From positions 496,001 through 560,000 of the forward strand of contig CAXBOT010000001.1 of assembly GCA_963977495.1 (NCBI GenBank): a stretch of 64,000 bases of DNA, in the 5' to 3' direction. Shown piece by piece: positions 26,319 through 35,668 of this stretch. Numbering within the stretch: the stretch's first letter is position 1; each line of letters begins with the position of its first letter. Origin of the DNA: UBA1672 sp963977495 (GTDB lineage: Bacteria > Pseudomonadota > Alphaproteobacteria > Micavibrionales > Micavibrionaceae). The notes under the pieces were generated by a model. The model was not told where the DNA came from and ran no database searches. It saw only the letters and a program-made list of their open reading frames with translations. The position numbers and the translations under genes were made by a program.

Positions 26319-26957
26319 ATGAACTGGTCTGAATATCAGGAACAAGCAGCTAAGTTTTTTTTAGGTCTGGGGCTTTCAGCAAGTATAGAGCAAAATGTAA
26401 AGGGTGCAAGAGGAGCGCATGATATAGATGTATACGTAACAGGAAGCTATAATGGGATTAATTTTAATTGGGTAGTTGAGTGTAAGGCATGGAAGAATAA
26501 CATTCCCAAAGAAAAAGTGATGGCATTGGCAGCAATTGTTCAGGACGTTGGAGCAGATAGAGGTTTTTTACTATCGGAAGTTGGTTTTCAATCAGGCGCA
26601 ATACTTGCCTCAAGAAGTTCAAATATTACTTTAACAAGTCTTTCTGATTTATCATTCTCTACAGAAAAATTCGCTATCGATACTTTAATAGGAAGGAAAA
26701 ACTGGGAAATTCAAAAATCTAAACAGCGTTTAATGAGACTAAAGAGAGCGCAAAATAGTAAATATAATTCGTATAGATTGAAATTGGTTGGTGAACTTTG
26801 TGTGATAGAATCTATGTTTCAGGATGCCTTGGAGGCTGATTTCCCCATTTTATATCCTGTTAAAAAGCTTGAGTTTTCGACTTTAGAAAAACTTTTGGTT
26901 TATGCAGATGAAATTATTGAAGATGTAAATAAATATACAGGCGAATGCATGAGTTGA
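26319..26957 (+). CDS. Mrr-like restriction endonuclease (PD-(D/E)xK)
   Basis: A nuclease-fold protein of 212 residues. The Mrr_cat plan is clear: an N-terminal helix with YQEQAAKFFLGLG, ARGAHDIDVYV with Asp37, then VVECKAWK with Glu54 and Lys56, followed by VQDVGADRGFLLSEVGFQSGA. Mrr-type enzymes cut modified or foreign DNA. The C-terminal 100 residues are charged and helical, of unknown role. It follows the SLATT gene on the same strand and shares its low GC. Confidence 0.82.
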   Translation: MNWSEYQEQAAKFFLGLGLSASIEQNVKGARGAHDIDVYVTGSYNGINFNWVVECKAWKNNIPKEKVMALAAIVQDVGADRGFLLSEVGFQSGAILASRSSNITLTSLSDLSFSTEKFAIDTLIGRKNWEIQKSKQRLMRLKRAQNSKYNSYRLKLVGELCVIESMFQDALEADFPILYPVKKLEFSTLEKLLVYADEIIEDVNKYTGECMS

Positions 26958-26973
26958 TTGATACATGACTTTC

Positions 26974-28257
26974 TCACTCCATCGCATACCCGCCGCGGTC
27001 ATGCTGTTGCGGTTTAAACTGAACAGGTTCGGGGCTGTTTTCCTCTTTCATCTCCATATACGTGCCGATGTCTTTGCGCATTTGTAACATCGTTGCATTA
27101 TGCTGCTGTCGCAGGTTTTGAACGTGATCTTGCAGGCGCCCGCGCTCCTGTAACTGTTTTGTGATGAGTTCCTGCTTTTCCTTTTGGTCACGTGCGTGGC
27201 ATTTCAGCGCGTCTTGTCTGTTCTCTTCCTGAATGCGGCGATGCTTGCCGGTTATACGGGCAAGCACGCCTTTAAACCATCTGGGCATACGCTCTTGGCG
27301 CTGCGTTTCTTCGTGCCTCTGGCGTTCATTGTGTCCCAGTTCTAATGCGGAACGTTCTGAACGATGACGCTCCCGTAAGTTTAAAAGCGCGCTCTTAAGA
27401 GGCTGATACTTTTTACTGCGCTCATGCCGAACATCATTGATATGTTTTTGAAGAACATCCGTCATGATCTCGGCGATCTTGGTTTTTGCCTGCTGCACGG
27501 ATGGTAAATCTTCCTGTTTCAGGCGCGTATTTAGTACGCGGGTTTTTAAGCCTGTCCAACGGCCGAGGGAATAGACTTCGCCCTTATAATCCACGGCGAC
27601 AAATCCGCGCCGATCTCCTCTTGCGAGGGTGAAGCCGTGATTTTGCAGGGCATGAGCGAATGATTTCCCATCATCGGAAGCGCCCCAAGCTTGCTTGAAG
27701 ATATGCTTGATCATGCGCGGATCATCATCTTGGCGCTTGGCCTGTTGCCACTCTTCACGCGTAAAATTGAGCGGGTTTGTATATTGCTTATCAATAAAGC
27801 CCTTGGGCATGTTCCAGCCCTGTTCAAGATAAATGTCCTTGGAAATTTCATTCAGTTTCTTTTTGTAAAACGGCAGGTTTATGGCCGTCATGCTCTGTGC
27901 ATCAATGCGTGACCACACACAATGCGCGTGCCGCCGTCCTTCTTTTTCATGGAAGACGACAACGCGCGGCTGTCCCTCAAGCCCCATTTTCTGTTCAATG
28001 TCGCTCAGGGCTTTTTCAAATGTTTCATTGGTTGCTATTTGATCTTGTGGAGGGTTGAGAGAGACGGAAAACAGAAATTGCGTGCAGCGTGTTGCGCGGC
28101 TTGTGGCTTGAATTTCCTGAAAAGCGCCATGCACGGTTTCAGATGTAAACCCCGTGATTTCATGGACGGTCACATGGTCATTATCCCGATCATTCAGCAA
28201 GTGATTGGCGAGCTGTTTTGCGTGGCCTCTTTGATTGCCCTCGATAATCATGGGCAT
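26974..28257 (-). CDS. Relaxase (mobilization nuclease)
   Basis: A DNA relaxase that nicks an origin of transfer and pilots the strand. Its N-terminal part shows the relaxase histidine motif in VFHEKEGRRHAHCVWSRID (His103, His110, His112), preceded by HEITGF and FLFSVSLNPP. The second half is a long Arg/Glu/Gln-rich coiled coil. The GC content is higher than in the adjoining defence genes. Its start overlaps the MobC stop by ten bases. No oriT was located, although the gap upstream of MobC is a natural place for one. Confidence 0.88.
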   Translation of the reverse strand: MPMIIEGNQRGHAKQLANHLLNDRDNDHVTVHEITGFTSETVHGAFQEIQATSRATRCTQFLFSVSLNPPQDQIATNETFEKALSDIEQKMGLEGQPRVVVFHEKEGRRHAHCVWSRIDAQSMTAINLPFYKKKLNEISKDIYLEQGWNMPKGFIDKQYTNPLNFTREEWQQAKRQDDDPRMIKHIFKQAWGASDDGKSFAHALQNHGFTLARGDRRGFVAVDYKGEVYSLGRWTGLKTRVLNTRLKQEDLPSVQQAKTKIAEIMTDVLQKHINDVRHERSKKYQPLKSALLNLRERHRSERSALELGHNERQRHEETQRQERMPRWFKGVLARITGKHRRIQEENRQDALKCHARDQKEKQELITKQLQERGRLQDHVQNLRQQHNATMLQMRKDIGTYMEMKEENSPEPVQFKPQQHDRGGYAME

Positions 28258-28628
28258 TCATCTCGAAGGCCAAGAACTTTGATAAGGGTTTCTTTGATGA
28301 AAGTGATGTTCTCAACGGCTTCATTCAGGTCATGCAGCACGTCATCGTTGACAAGAAGACTGCCCGTGTTGGCGGCTCTGGCCAGTTGGTTGATGTTGTT
28401 GGGAAGGCGTGATACACCGAGCTGCGCTAAAACTTGTGCAAGGATGATGTTATCTTCCTTAGGGCGAGATGTGCGGCCTCTGCGCGGCTTGGCGTTGCTC
28501 AGAAGGCTTTCACGAATATATGCGCCGAGCGGTTTTGTACCTGCAAGCTCATCCAAGAGCTGACGTTCCTCAACGCTCAGGCGTAAGGAAAACGGTGTTG
28601 GCTTTTTTGTCTTGGTGTCATTGCTCAT
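28248..28628 (-). CDS. MobC-like relaxosome accessory protein
   Basis: A 126-residue ribbon-helix-helix-type protein (FSLRLSVEERQLLDELAG, then AYIRESLL) with the MobC core IILAQVLAQLGVSRLPNNINQLARAANTGSL. MobC proteins help the relaxase open DNA at oriT. It is the first gene of the mobilization operon and couples by overlap to the relaxase. Confidence 0.85.
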   Translation of the reverse strand: MSNDTKTKKPTPFSLRLSVEERQLLDELAGTKPLGAYIRESLLSNAKPRRGRTSRPKEDNIILAQVLAQLGVSRLPNNINQLARAANTGSLLVNDDVLHDLNEAVENITFIKETLIKVLGLRDECP

Positions 28629-28759
28629 GCCCCCATGATAGGCGTGAGAGAGCGGAAAGCTGGGCGGTGTAATTGGAAAATGTATTAATTAAAAAACCAC
28701 CTGTGGTATGTTATTCATTATTTATATCAATGTTAAATAAGTAGCGAACTCGAAAAAAA

Positions 28760-30478
28760 ATGTCAGATGATGAACGTAACCAAAGGCTAGACGTTCTCCG
28801 TAAAATACCTGATTTTGCGGCAATGGATCATCGTCTTCACCTAAATGCTGGAGGGAAGATACCTCGTCTTGAAAATCTTCCGAGAAGTGAAAGAAGACGC
28901 CTTGGGGTAGAGACAAAAAAAATAGTAGCGCAATATAAAAGGACTATGCAAAATCTTTCAAAGTCAGGTGCGGGTTTTCCTAATGATCAGCTTTTAAGAC
29001 AATTAGCTATTGAATATAATCATAGATATGCGGCCTCTGGTATACGCACTCAACCACTGAACTTTAATTATTTTGAGCCTTTTTGCCGCATTTCATTAAT
29101 ACCCAAAAGCGTTGCGCCGAAAGTAGAGATAATTGAAGAATATGATCATTTATATTCTTTAAGAGATTTTCTTGATTACATTACGTCTGAGGACAGCGAA
29201 AAATTTGCTCTTGAAAGCTTACTCAATATGGCTGAGGGGAGAGTGTTCCATTTCACTAGAAATGGCGATATTGCAGAATTTAGCTTTCTTAATAGTGAAG
29301 GAAAAGAGTTTTTGATATCAGGGTTTTCCATGGTTCGTCATGGAAATTATCTACATTGGTATATGATTGGTGGTGAACTTTTAACTCAAGACGAGTGGTT
29401 AGGTAGATGTTCTAAGCAAAAAGAAATTAATGAAGAGGGGCTACAACCTGATAAAAGAGCTTTTCTGAAAGATGCAATAAAAATCAATGGCAACAAATCT
29501 GGAGAACCTGTCGCATTAGAGGGAACAAAAACTGCGGTGCGAACAATTATTTCTGGAGAAATTGATCTTATTACGCAAAAGCATAATTCCAGATATTATA
29601 TGACTGAGTACGAAAATACCTTTAGTGGTCATTGTGACGAGCCTGAAGTTTTTGAGATGTTACCAGAAGACAAGCGTAAAGAGACTATTGCAAAAACTAA
29701 GACTGAGTTAGATAAGGCATCCGTCATGTGGGATTTGGCTGAAGCTTTTTTCCAGTTGCCTTCGTACTTTAGTAGTAGAGCGACAATTGAGCGGGAAATT
29801 TTAGATAAATCTGGTCAGCGTTTACCTAGAAAGAAAGCTGGCCAAGGGTTAAAGTCAAAATATAAATTTGTTACTGCTATTGAGGTTACTGAAAATAAGT
29901 CAGAGCCGATTGTTAAAGTCAATTTACCTCACTATGAAACTGAAACTGAGGGGTATTGGAGACGACTGGACAGAGGAGCAAAAGGGCGAGATCAACATGG
30001 CAATGAGATTGAAGGTAAGACGTGGGTTAAAGCAACTAATAAATGGAGGGAACGATCTTCTTCCGACAATGTTGTTTTTGTAAAAGATGGTATTGTTTCA
30101 GCCAAGATCAAAATTAAAGAGTACCAAGATGCGGCTAAGGCAGTAGAGCTTGCCGATCGGCAAGGATCGGAAGAAGCTCAGGATGTTGGCGAGCTGTATG
30201 TTCTTAGATGCGCTGCAATGGATGAAGAGATATATAAAATTGGTTTTACAAGAAAAGATTCTTATCAACGTGCTAAACAACTATCATCTGCCACAGGTGT
30301 ACCGTTATCCTTTATTGTTGTAAAAGTATGGCAGCACTCAAATGCAAAAGAATTAGAGGCAGAAGTTCACGTAATGCTCGATTCATACAGAGTTAATGAT
30401 TCTCGTGAGTTTTTTAAAGTTGGATATGACGTTATTGAAAACGTGGTTGAAACAATTCTGATGCGCCATAGTAACTGA
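28760..30478 (+). CDS. T5orf172/GIY-YIG-type domain protein of cargo block 2
   Basis: A protein of 572 residues. The C-terminal part (LYVLRCAAMDEEIYKIGFT, then RAKQLSSATGVPLSF and NAKELEAEVHVML) is the T5orf172 domain, a GIY-YIG-related fold found in phage and defence proteins. The N-terminal 450 residues are unrecognised, charged and without membrane segments. Low GC contrasts with the mobilization genes upstream. No strong ribosome binding site stands before the ATG at 28760. It could be an anti-phage nuclease, but the active residues need comparison with GIY-YIG enzymes. Confidence 0.7.
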   Translation: MSDDERNQRLDVLRKIPDFAAMDHRLHLNAGGKIPRLENLPRSERRRLGVETKKIVAQYKRTMQNLSKSGAGFPNDQLLRQLAIEYNHRYAASGIRTQPLNFNYFEPFCRISLIPKSVAPKVEIIEEYDHLYSLRDFLDYITSEDSEKFALESLLNMAEGRVFHFTRNGDIAEFSFLNSEGKEFLISGFSMVRHGNYLHWYMIGGELLTQDEWLGRCSKQKEINEEGLQPDKRAFLKDAIKINGNKSGEPVALEGTKTAVRTIISGEIDLITQKHNSRYYMTEYENTFSGHCDEPEVFEMLPEDKRKETIAKTKTELDKASVMWDLAEAFFQLPSYFSSRATIEREILDKSGQRLPRKKAGQGLKSKYKFVTAIEVTENKSEPIVKVNLPHYETETEGYWRRLDRGAKGRDQHGNEIEGKTWVKATNKWRERSSSDNVVFVKDGIVSAKIKIKEYQDAAKAVELADRQGSEEAQDVGELYVLRCAAMDEEIYKIGFTRKDSYQRAKQLSSATGVPLSFIVVKVWQHSNAKELEAEVHVMLDSYRVNDSREFFKVGYDVIENVVETILMRHSN

Positions 30479-30506
30479 TGCAATTCTTCTTTTTGTGCAA
30501 GATGTC

Positions 30507-30776
30507 CTAGTCCTGCAAAGCCTTCATTGCCGCTTTCGGGTTTTTGTCAATGATCTTCATAAGGGTGGAGGCTGCGCCAGTCAGGCCGCTATCCTGCATA
30601 TCCCATTTTTCAACGGTGCGTTTAGGCAGGTGAAAGGTTTCCGCAAACTCACGGACGCTCATATTCAGCTTGGTGCGGATACGGCGCACTTCTGAAATTT
30701 CATGCTTCACGGCCTTTTCTGGCTCGTTAATCGCGCTTTCCAGTCCAGCTTTCAGGCTTTCAAATAGTTCGCTCAT
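30507..30776 (-). CDS. Helix-turn-helix antitoxin
   Basis: An XRE-like DNA-binding protein of 89 residues. The helix-turn-helix is in IRTKLNMSVREFAETFHLPKRTVEKWDMQDS. It follows the RelE-like toxin gene by two bases, so this pair has the toxin-first (HigBA-like) order. It presumably binds the two inverted repeats upstream of the toxin gene. Confidence 0.85.
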   Translation of the reverse strand: MSELFESLKAGLESAINEPEKAVKHEISEVRRIRTKLNMSVREFAETFHLPKRTVEKWDMQDSGLTGAASTLMKIIDKNPKAAMKALQD

Positions 30777-30778
30777 GG

Positions 30779-31108
30779 TTATTTCCTCTTTTTCAAAATC
30801 TCTACGAGCTTCTTAATCTCGTTCTTTTCACCTTGGCTCAGGTTGCTTTTCTCGTTCTTCTCAAAAATATCCAGCAAATGGATATATCCAAATTCATCAA
30901 TCACAAGGTACACAACACGGCTTGCGCCGCTTTTACCTTTTCCTGTCTGGTGGGCGAAACGGATTTTCCGAACGCCGCCCGTGCCAGCCATGACATCGCC
31001 TTTATCGAAATTGACGCTGATAAAATCAACCAGCTCAATTCTTTGCTCTTCTGTAAGTATCTTTTCCGCCTTGCGTAAAAAATACGGGTTTTCAATTACA
31101 GTCAGCAT
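30779..31108 (-). CDS. RelE/HigB-like toxin
   Basis: A 109-residue RelE-superfamily toxin. VRKIRFAHQTGKGKSGASRVVYLVIDEFGYIHLLDIFEKNEKSNLS is the typical RelE core, with the basic residues that cut ribosome-bound mRNA in relatives. It is the first gene of the pair and may stabilise the mobile element. Confidence 0.87.
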   Translation of the reverse strand: MLTVIENPYFLRKAEKILTEEQRIELVDFISVNFDKGDVMAGTGGVRKIRFAHQTGKGKSGASRVVYLVIDEFGYIHLLDIFEKNEKSNLSQGEKNEIKKLVEILKKRK

Positions 31109-31124
31109 TTAGCTATCTTTCCCT

Positions 31125-31179
31125 AGGATATACCCAAAACGGGTATTTTGTCAATTATTGAATATACCCGATATGGGTA
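31125..31179 (-). promoter_or_regulatory. Toxin-antitoxin promoter with two operator repeats
   Basis: Two inverted repeats, TACCC-N5-GGGTA, lie at 31131-31145 and 31165-31179, 34 bases apart (about three helical turns). On the minus strand TTGACA (31154-31149) and TATCCT (31130-31125) frame the first repeat within an 18-base spacer. This fits autorepression by the antitoxin. Confidence 0.65.
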
Positions 31180-31239
31180 CAGCCCAGAATCTCTTCACAA
31201 TGATATTATGATGAGTTGAGAATAACTTTCCAGTGGGTT

Positions 31240-31288
31240 AAAGTCTTGAATAACAGGTTCGCATCAATTCGTAGGTTGTGCGCCATTA
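31240..31288 (+). repeat. Intergenic repeat, copy R0 (diverged)
   Basis: This is a diverged copy of the 47-50 bp repeat found at 35669, 36963 and 38582. It keeps the same spacing: AAA, CT, AATAA, GGTT at position 17, then G-x-GCGCCATT at the end. It lies about 100 bases past the 3' end of the next minus-strand gene. It is listed separately from the others because its similarity is weaker. Confidence 0.45.
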
Positions 31289-31385
31289 TATCATATAAGC
31301 ACTTGTGTTTTGGGCACTTGGGAAAAATACACCACGGATGTGAGCAGTACTATTTACATATACCAGCTATACGACACTGCTTTTA

Positions 31386-32894
31386 CTAGTTGTCATGGTC
31401 GAAAACATTAATATTTTCACCGTTCTGGTATGTCTGCGATACTTCTTCCACAAGCTCAATATTCTTTGCAAGTGCGTCTTTGCCAATATAAATGGGCATT
31501 TCTTCAATAACATGATCAGGTAATTGCGCTGAGGCAAATGGCATTATGTCTTCGATTGATTGTTCATATTGCTTTAGCAGGCTGTTAAAAAAATGTGATG
31601 AAAGGCCGATGTCAAAGAGGCCCTCATCCCTTATTGCTCTGTATCGTTCTGCATCATCTTTATCGAGGTAATTATCACGAAGTTTGCGAACCATTGCCTG
31701 TGTTAAATATAGTGGCGCACGATCCTCGCCAATTCTGGTGTCAAAAGCTAGGCGCAATGGATACATTTTATCTTCTGTAATCAGGCTGTACGCACATGAT
31801 GCTTCGGCCATCCCTTTGTCGGCCGTTGGCACTGACTCCCGCATGGAAAAATCATACGGGTCAACAATCACCGTACTAGGGCCTTGGTCCCCTTGGTATA
31901 CATTTGATGATATAACATCTACATCATACGCTGCCAAAGCTTTGATCACTTTTACTAGGTTTTCGACTGATTTAATGTCTTGGTCAAAACGTGCGCCAAG
32001 AATACGTGCTTCTTTATAACCGTCAGGTAAGTTTTCAAACATCTGGTCAATTGACTCTGCGTCTGTTTCGTAATCAATGTGTGCAAGGGCGACGACGGGG
32101 CGTTCAAGATTGCCGTCCGTTCCACAGCTCCGCACTATTAATGTTATGCACTGGCTGACGTTATCTGTGCCAATGTTTTTACCGTCAGAAATACCGATTT
32201 CTTTTTGTTCTACGCGAAGGGCGGTGTTGTCAAGCTCACCCTGGATACGTCTGGAGCTGTGTAACAATTTTGATGACTCTGGCCTTAGTCGATCGTAATA
32301 TTGAGATTCTCTGGCGTTATTTTCATCTTCAGATAATTCTATTATTGGATATTCACGATAAGCCAGAACGGTTTCGGCAAGGGCATTGTAACGTTTATCC
32401 CGATCACGATAAGAAAAATCTTCGTGCCCTTGCTGATCGTGCAGCTGGATTGCTTTATCGTAATATTTGATCGCTTTTTCAGATAAAAACTCGTTATCCG
32501 CGAAAATATTTTGCGGAAAGTAAGTATAACTTTGGGCGGCCAGTGAATACATATTGGCAGCAGGCTTCATAAGGCTCATGGCCTCATATTGTTTTGCGGC
32601 TGCGACGTAATGATTTATCGATTTTTCTAGATGCTCAAAATCACCGGTTCTTGCAAACTCATTAGCCGCGTCATAAGCAGAAAATTCGTCTTTAGCGGCA
32701 GGTGAAATTGGCTCATAGTGTAATGGTGTTGTTATACGTGCTCGGTTAGTTAGATTTCCGGGCAATGCCTTTATTGTAAACAGAATGTCTTCGTCAGTCG
32801 CGTTATGCGGATCAAACGCTTTGCCACTAACGGTTAACTTGCTGGGTGCTCCATTATTCCAAACGGAATGTAAATCTTCATCTCTTTGCATCAA
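31386..32894 (-). CDS. Hypothetical protein with a TPR-like N-terminal half
   Basis: I do not recognise this 502-residue protein. Residues 70-180 look like helical repeats (YDAANEFARTGDFEHLEKSINHY, YEAMSLMKPAANMYSLAAQSY, SEKAIKYYDKAIQLHDQQG), similar to TPR repeats. The second half has alternating strands and helices (VVALAHIDYETDAES, EARILGARFDQD, YDVDVISSNVYQG). No signal peptide. It is followed downstream by repeat R0. Confidence 0.6.
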   Translation of the reverse strand: MMQRDEDLHSVWNNGAPSKLTVSGKAFDPHNATDEDILFTIKALPGNLTNRARITTPLHYEPISPAAKDEFSAYDAANEFARTGDFEHLEKSINHYVAAAKQYEAMSLMKPAANMYSLAAQSYTYFPQNIFADNEFLSEKAIKYYDKAIQLHDQQGHEDFSYRDRDKRYNALAETVLAYREYPIIELSEDENNARESQYYDRLRPESSKLLHSSRRIQGELDNTALRVEQKEIGISDGKNIGTDNVSQCITLIVRSCGTDGNLERPVVALAHIDYETDAESIDQMFENLPDGYKEARILGARFDQDIKSVENLVKVIKALAAYDVDVISSNVYQGDQGPSTVIVDPYDFSMRESVPTADKGMAEASCAYSLITEDKMYPLRLAFDTRIGEDRAPLYLTQAMVRKLRDNYLDKDDAERYRAIRDEGLFDIGLSSHFFNSLLKQYEQSIEDIMPFASAQLPDHVIEEMPIYIGKDALAKNIELVEEVSQTYQNGENINVFDHDN

Positions 32895-33172
32895 ACCAGC
32901 TTTTACTTAAGTGTCTTATTTCACGATATGGTTATTCATTTTACATTAAGCGGATGTAATAACAAAAATATATGTAAAAAGCTATAATTATGCCGTTAAC
33001 ATTAAAAAAAAATAGCAATATGTGATAATGAAATTAATATGATATAATTAGGTAAATATAATATGAAAGTTAAAGAAATTTTATGTGAAGTCGAAAAAGC
33101 AGATTTTTATATTAAAATAGGATAATGACCTAAGAAAATATATAGCCTTACAATAAAGTACGGGAGGGGGGG

Positions 33173-34363
33173 ATGAATTTCTCTAATGATTTCAATAGAC
33201 GACAACAAACGCAACCTTCTGTGAAAGGCCAGAGTGCAGTTTCAGGTGCGGGTGCTCGAATTGATGGTATGGTGCAAGCCATTGAAGAAAATACAAAAAA
33301 TGTTACTAACGCTGTTATGGAACGAAGACGACATAGCGGCTCAGGGCCAAAAGTGATGTTAGGTATAGGAGAGTTGCATGAAGACGGTCTTCATGTGATG
33401 CAGCAAATCAGTATCTTGGATGCACTACAGAAGGGCGGGCTTTATTGTGCGACGGCCTTAGAATGGCCTGCGAATAATATTGATCTGCATATTGAAGAAA
33501 TATTTAAACTAGAAACAACTGATAAGAGCGGTTTGATTGGCATGCTTGAGGCTGAGGAGAATAGTGAATTACGTAACAGCCTGTCTGCTGACACGACGCC
33601 TATACGTTCTGCTAACGCGCGTTTAACCCGTGCACTGCTGCACGAGTTTATGGATAATCGTAATATACCCGCATTTTGTACTGATGCACCGCGCGATTGG
33701 GATCTGTTTATACAAAACCAAAGAAAATCTCAGCATTTGCATGTAGATGACCCAAAGGTTTCTGAAGCGGTAAAAGAAGCGATGGGACTTTTAAACCTTC
33801 CAGATGATCCTACGTCAGTTCCGCCGATAGATTCCCTACGGCAGTTGGGTATGCTGGCTCGTAATATTTATATCATAAATGAGGCTGAAAAAATCTTAAA
33901 AGAACATCCTGAGATAGATGTCGTTTTAATCGAGGCAGGGCGTGCGCATGTAACTGGAAATGATACGTTAAAGCCTGAGCCAAGTCCGTATGAACATAGT
34001 GTGAGCAGCCTTGCCGCAAAGCGTTCGGAGCATGTATTTATAGGGGCACCTTTGTATTCATCTCAGGCAGATAGGGCGAAAAACACATCTCCGCAGGCGT
34101 TAGTAGACCCGCAAATACTTAGCCTTGATTATCTAGAGAAAACACCATTTAATACGAGTTCAACCAAAACGTCTGATTTATATGAGGCTAGGCAAGTGCA
34201 GGCTCTGGCGGCGTACTTCCCTTTTATTGGTGAGACACTGAGTGACCGTACTCCTTTGGAGTTATATGATGATCGTAAGGAGGCTCTAAAAAATGATTTG
34301 CGTGATTTGCGTGATAATAATGGGTTTATGCTCGCCGCACCTGATCAATATACGCCTGTATAA
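33173..34363 (+). CDS. ChaN/TIKI-superfamily-like protein
   Basis: A 396-residue protein with two GxxH motifs: GELH (66-69) in MLGIGELHEDG and GRAH (256-259) in VLIEAGRAHVTG. Between them is ATALEWPANN. Two GxxH motifs around an acidic motif define the TIKI/TraB/ChaN superfamily, whose characterised members include metalloproteases and haem-binding proteins. There is no signal peptide, which is unlike most ChaN lipoproteins. A purine-rich GGGAGG run stands before the ATG. The 278 bases upstream are very AT-rich and hold no gene. Confidence 0.55.
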   Translation: MNFSNDFNRRQQTQPSVKGQSAVSGAGARIDGMVQAIEENTKNVTNAVMERRRHSGSGPKVMLGIGELHEDGLHVMQQISILDALQKGGLYCATALEWPANNIDLHIEEIFKLETTDKSGLIGMLEAEENSELRNSLSADTTPIRSANARLTRALLHEFMDNRNIPAFCTDAPRDWDLFIQNQRKSQHLHVDDPKVSEAVKEAMGLLNLPDDPTSVPPIDSLRQLGMLARNIYIINEAEKILKEHPEIDVVLIEAGRAHVTGNDTLKPEPSPYEHSVSSLAAKRSEHVFIGAPLYSSQADRAKNTSPQALVDPQILSLDYLEKTPFNTSSTKTSDLYEARQVQALAAYFPFIGETLSDRTPLELYDDRKEALKNDLRDLRDNNGFMLAAPDQYTPV

Positions 34364-34606
34364 TAAATGAGATTTTACCTAAAATGCCCTAAATTGTATG
34401 AATTTATACCCAATAACAAAGATGGCCTAAGTCATTGTTCTGGAATGGCTAATCAGGCTATAATGCTCTCGGGATTCTAATGTTGATTTAGTGAAGTCTA
34501 TCTTATCCTAACGAAATATCTTTGAATAATTTCTAAATGCCTTGTTTTCTTGCCTTTAAATATGGGCTTCTTTAATATCTGGGTAAAGGAAGAATGGGAG
34601 TGATAG

Positions 34607-34852
34607 ATGTCTGATGAAATTCATGGTTTTGAATATTATATAGTTGGTGTGGTGCCGGTTAAAGTTCCACTAGATAATTACGGACGCTATATGGGTGCTC
34701 TTATTCCAGATCGAGAAACGCGTCGTTTGAAAATAGCAACTGACTATCTAGGGTATGTCATGGAAGGTGAAGACGTTATTGAAATTGATGAAGAGCGCTT
34801 TGAAGAAGAAAGTAAGAATTTCTACGATAAAAAGCCAAAAAAGTTTTGGTAA
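34607..34852 (+). CDS. Small hypothetical protein (81 aa)
   Basis: Unrecognised. An acidic C-terminal half (GEDVIEIDEERFEEESKNF) follows a strand-rich N-terminal half. GGGAG stands before the ATG. It is followed at 18 bases by a 238-aa gene, probably as a pair. Confidence 0.55.
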   Translation: MSDEIHGFEYYIVGVVPVKVPLDNYGRYMGALIPDRETRRLKIATDYLGYVMEGEDVIEIDEERFEEESKNFYDKKPKKFW

Positions 34853-34870
34853 TGAGAGGGATGCTTGAGT

Positions 34871-35587
34871 ATGGAAAAAATTCCTGAAGTAGCCAGACAG
34901 AATACGGGTAACTTAGATGAATTGTACAAGCAGGCTCATGAGTTTTTTCCTGATTTTGTAGAAAGAATGGAGTCTGTTCTTAAAAAACTTGAGGAACGTG
35001 ATTCACTAGATTTTGCAGATGTGGGTATTAAGATTGCTGATATAAAGGAACGACATAAAGCTCAGGCAAGTACCTTTGCTGATATAGCTGAAGAAATTGG
35101 TAATCAGTTTGAAATTATTGCAAGAAAAAACCGAATTGCTAAGCCAAATAAGTATGGTTACAGGGATGATAAAATTAATGGAGCATTGCCTAATGGTCAT
35201 GTGTGTGAAGTGCAATGTAAGGTCAAAGAGATAGAAGATGTAAGTGATCTTACTCATGAGGCGAGAGACCGCGCTAATGAAATCGAGTTTGAAGCTAAAA
35301 GTGAAGATCGTCTTATGGATACACAAGAAAGAACAGAATATGACTTCTTAAGAAAGCTGTGTCTTGGAATTCACAATAAGGCGGCTATTGCTGGAGGATT
35401 GAATAAGTATCTTTTTCCAGATTTGTCTGAAAAAAGAAGATTGGAATTGTCTATTGTAGGGTTTCCTGTAGTACATTTTAAACAAGTTGCGCAGCCAGAA
35501 GATAATGCCCCTAAGCCTGAGGTCCCAATTCAGCTGGATGAAGAATTATCATTTTCTTTCTCAAGAGAGGAAACGTGTGAAGCTTGA
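34871..35587 (+). CDS. Hypothetical protein with weak RelA/SpoT-synthetase-like stretch
   Basis: A protein of about 238 residues without signal peptide. The stretch RIAKPNKYGYRDDKINGALP followed by NGHVCEVQCKV resembles the GYRD...NGH-x-x-EVQ pattern in RelA/SpoT-like alarmone synthetase domains. The rest, including ATP-site basic residues, is not convincing, so this is only a lead. It is the second gene of a plus-strand pair. The start used is the ATG at 34871; a TTG lies six bases earlier. Confidence 0.5.
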   Translation: MEKIPEVARQNTGNLDELYKQAHEFFPDFVERMESVLKKLEERDSLDFADVGIKIADIKERHKAQASTFADIAEEIGNQFEIIARKNRIAKPNKYGYRDDKINGALPNGHVCEVQCKVKEIEDVSDLTHEARDRANEIEFEAKSEDRLMDTQERTEYDFLRKLCLGIHNKAAIAGGLNKYLFPDLSEKRRLELSIVGFPVVHFKQVAQPEDNAPKPEVPIQLDEELSFSFSREETCEA

Positions 35588-35668
35588 TGCTAATTTATCT
35601 ATCTGAGGCTATCACGATGAGCCAATGTCTAAAGTTGTTGATTTCTTAAAATCGCTCTCCAATCATTT

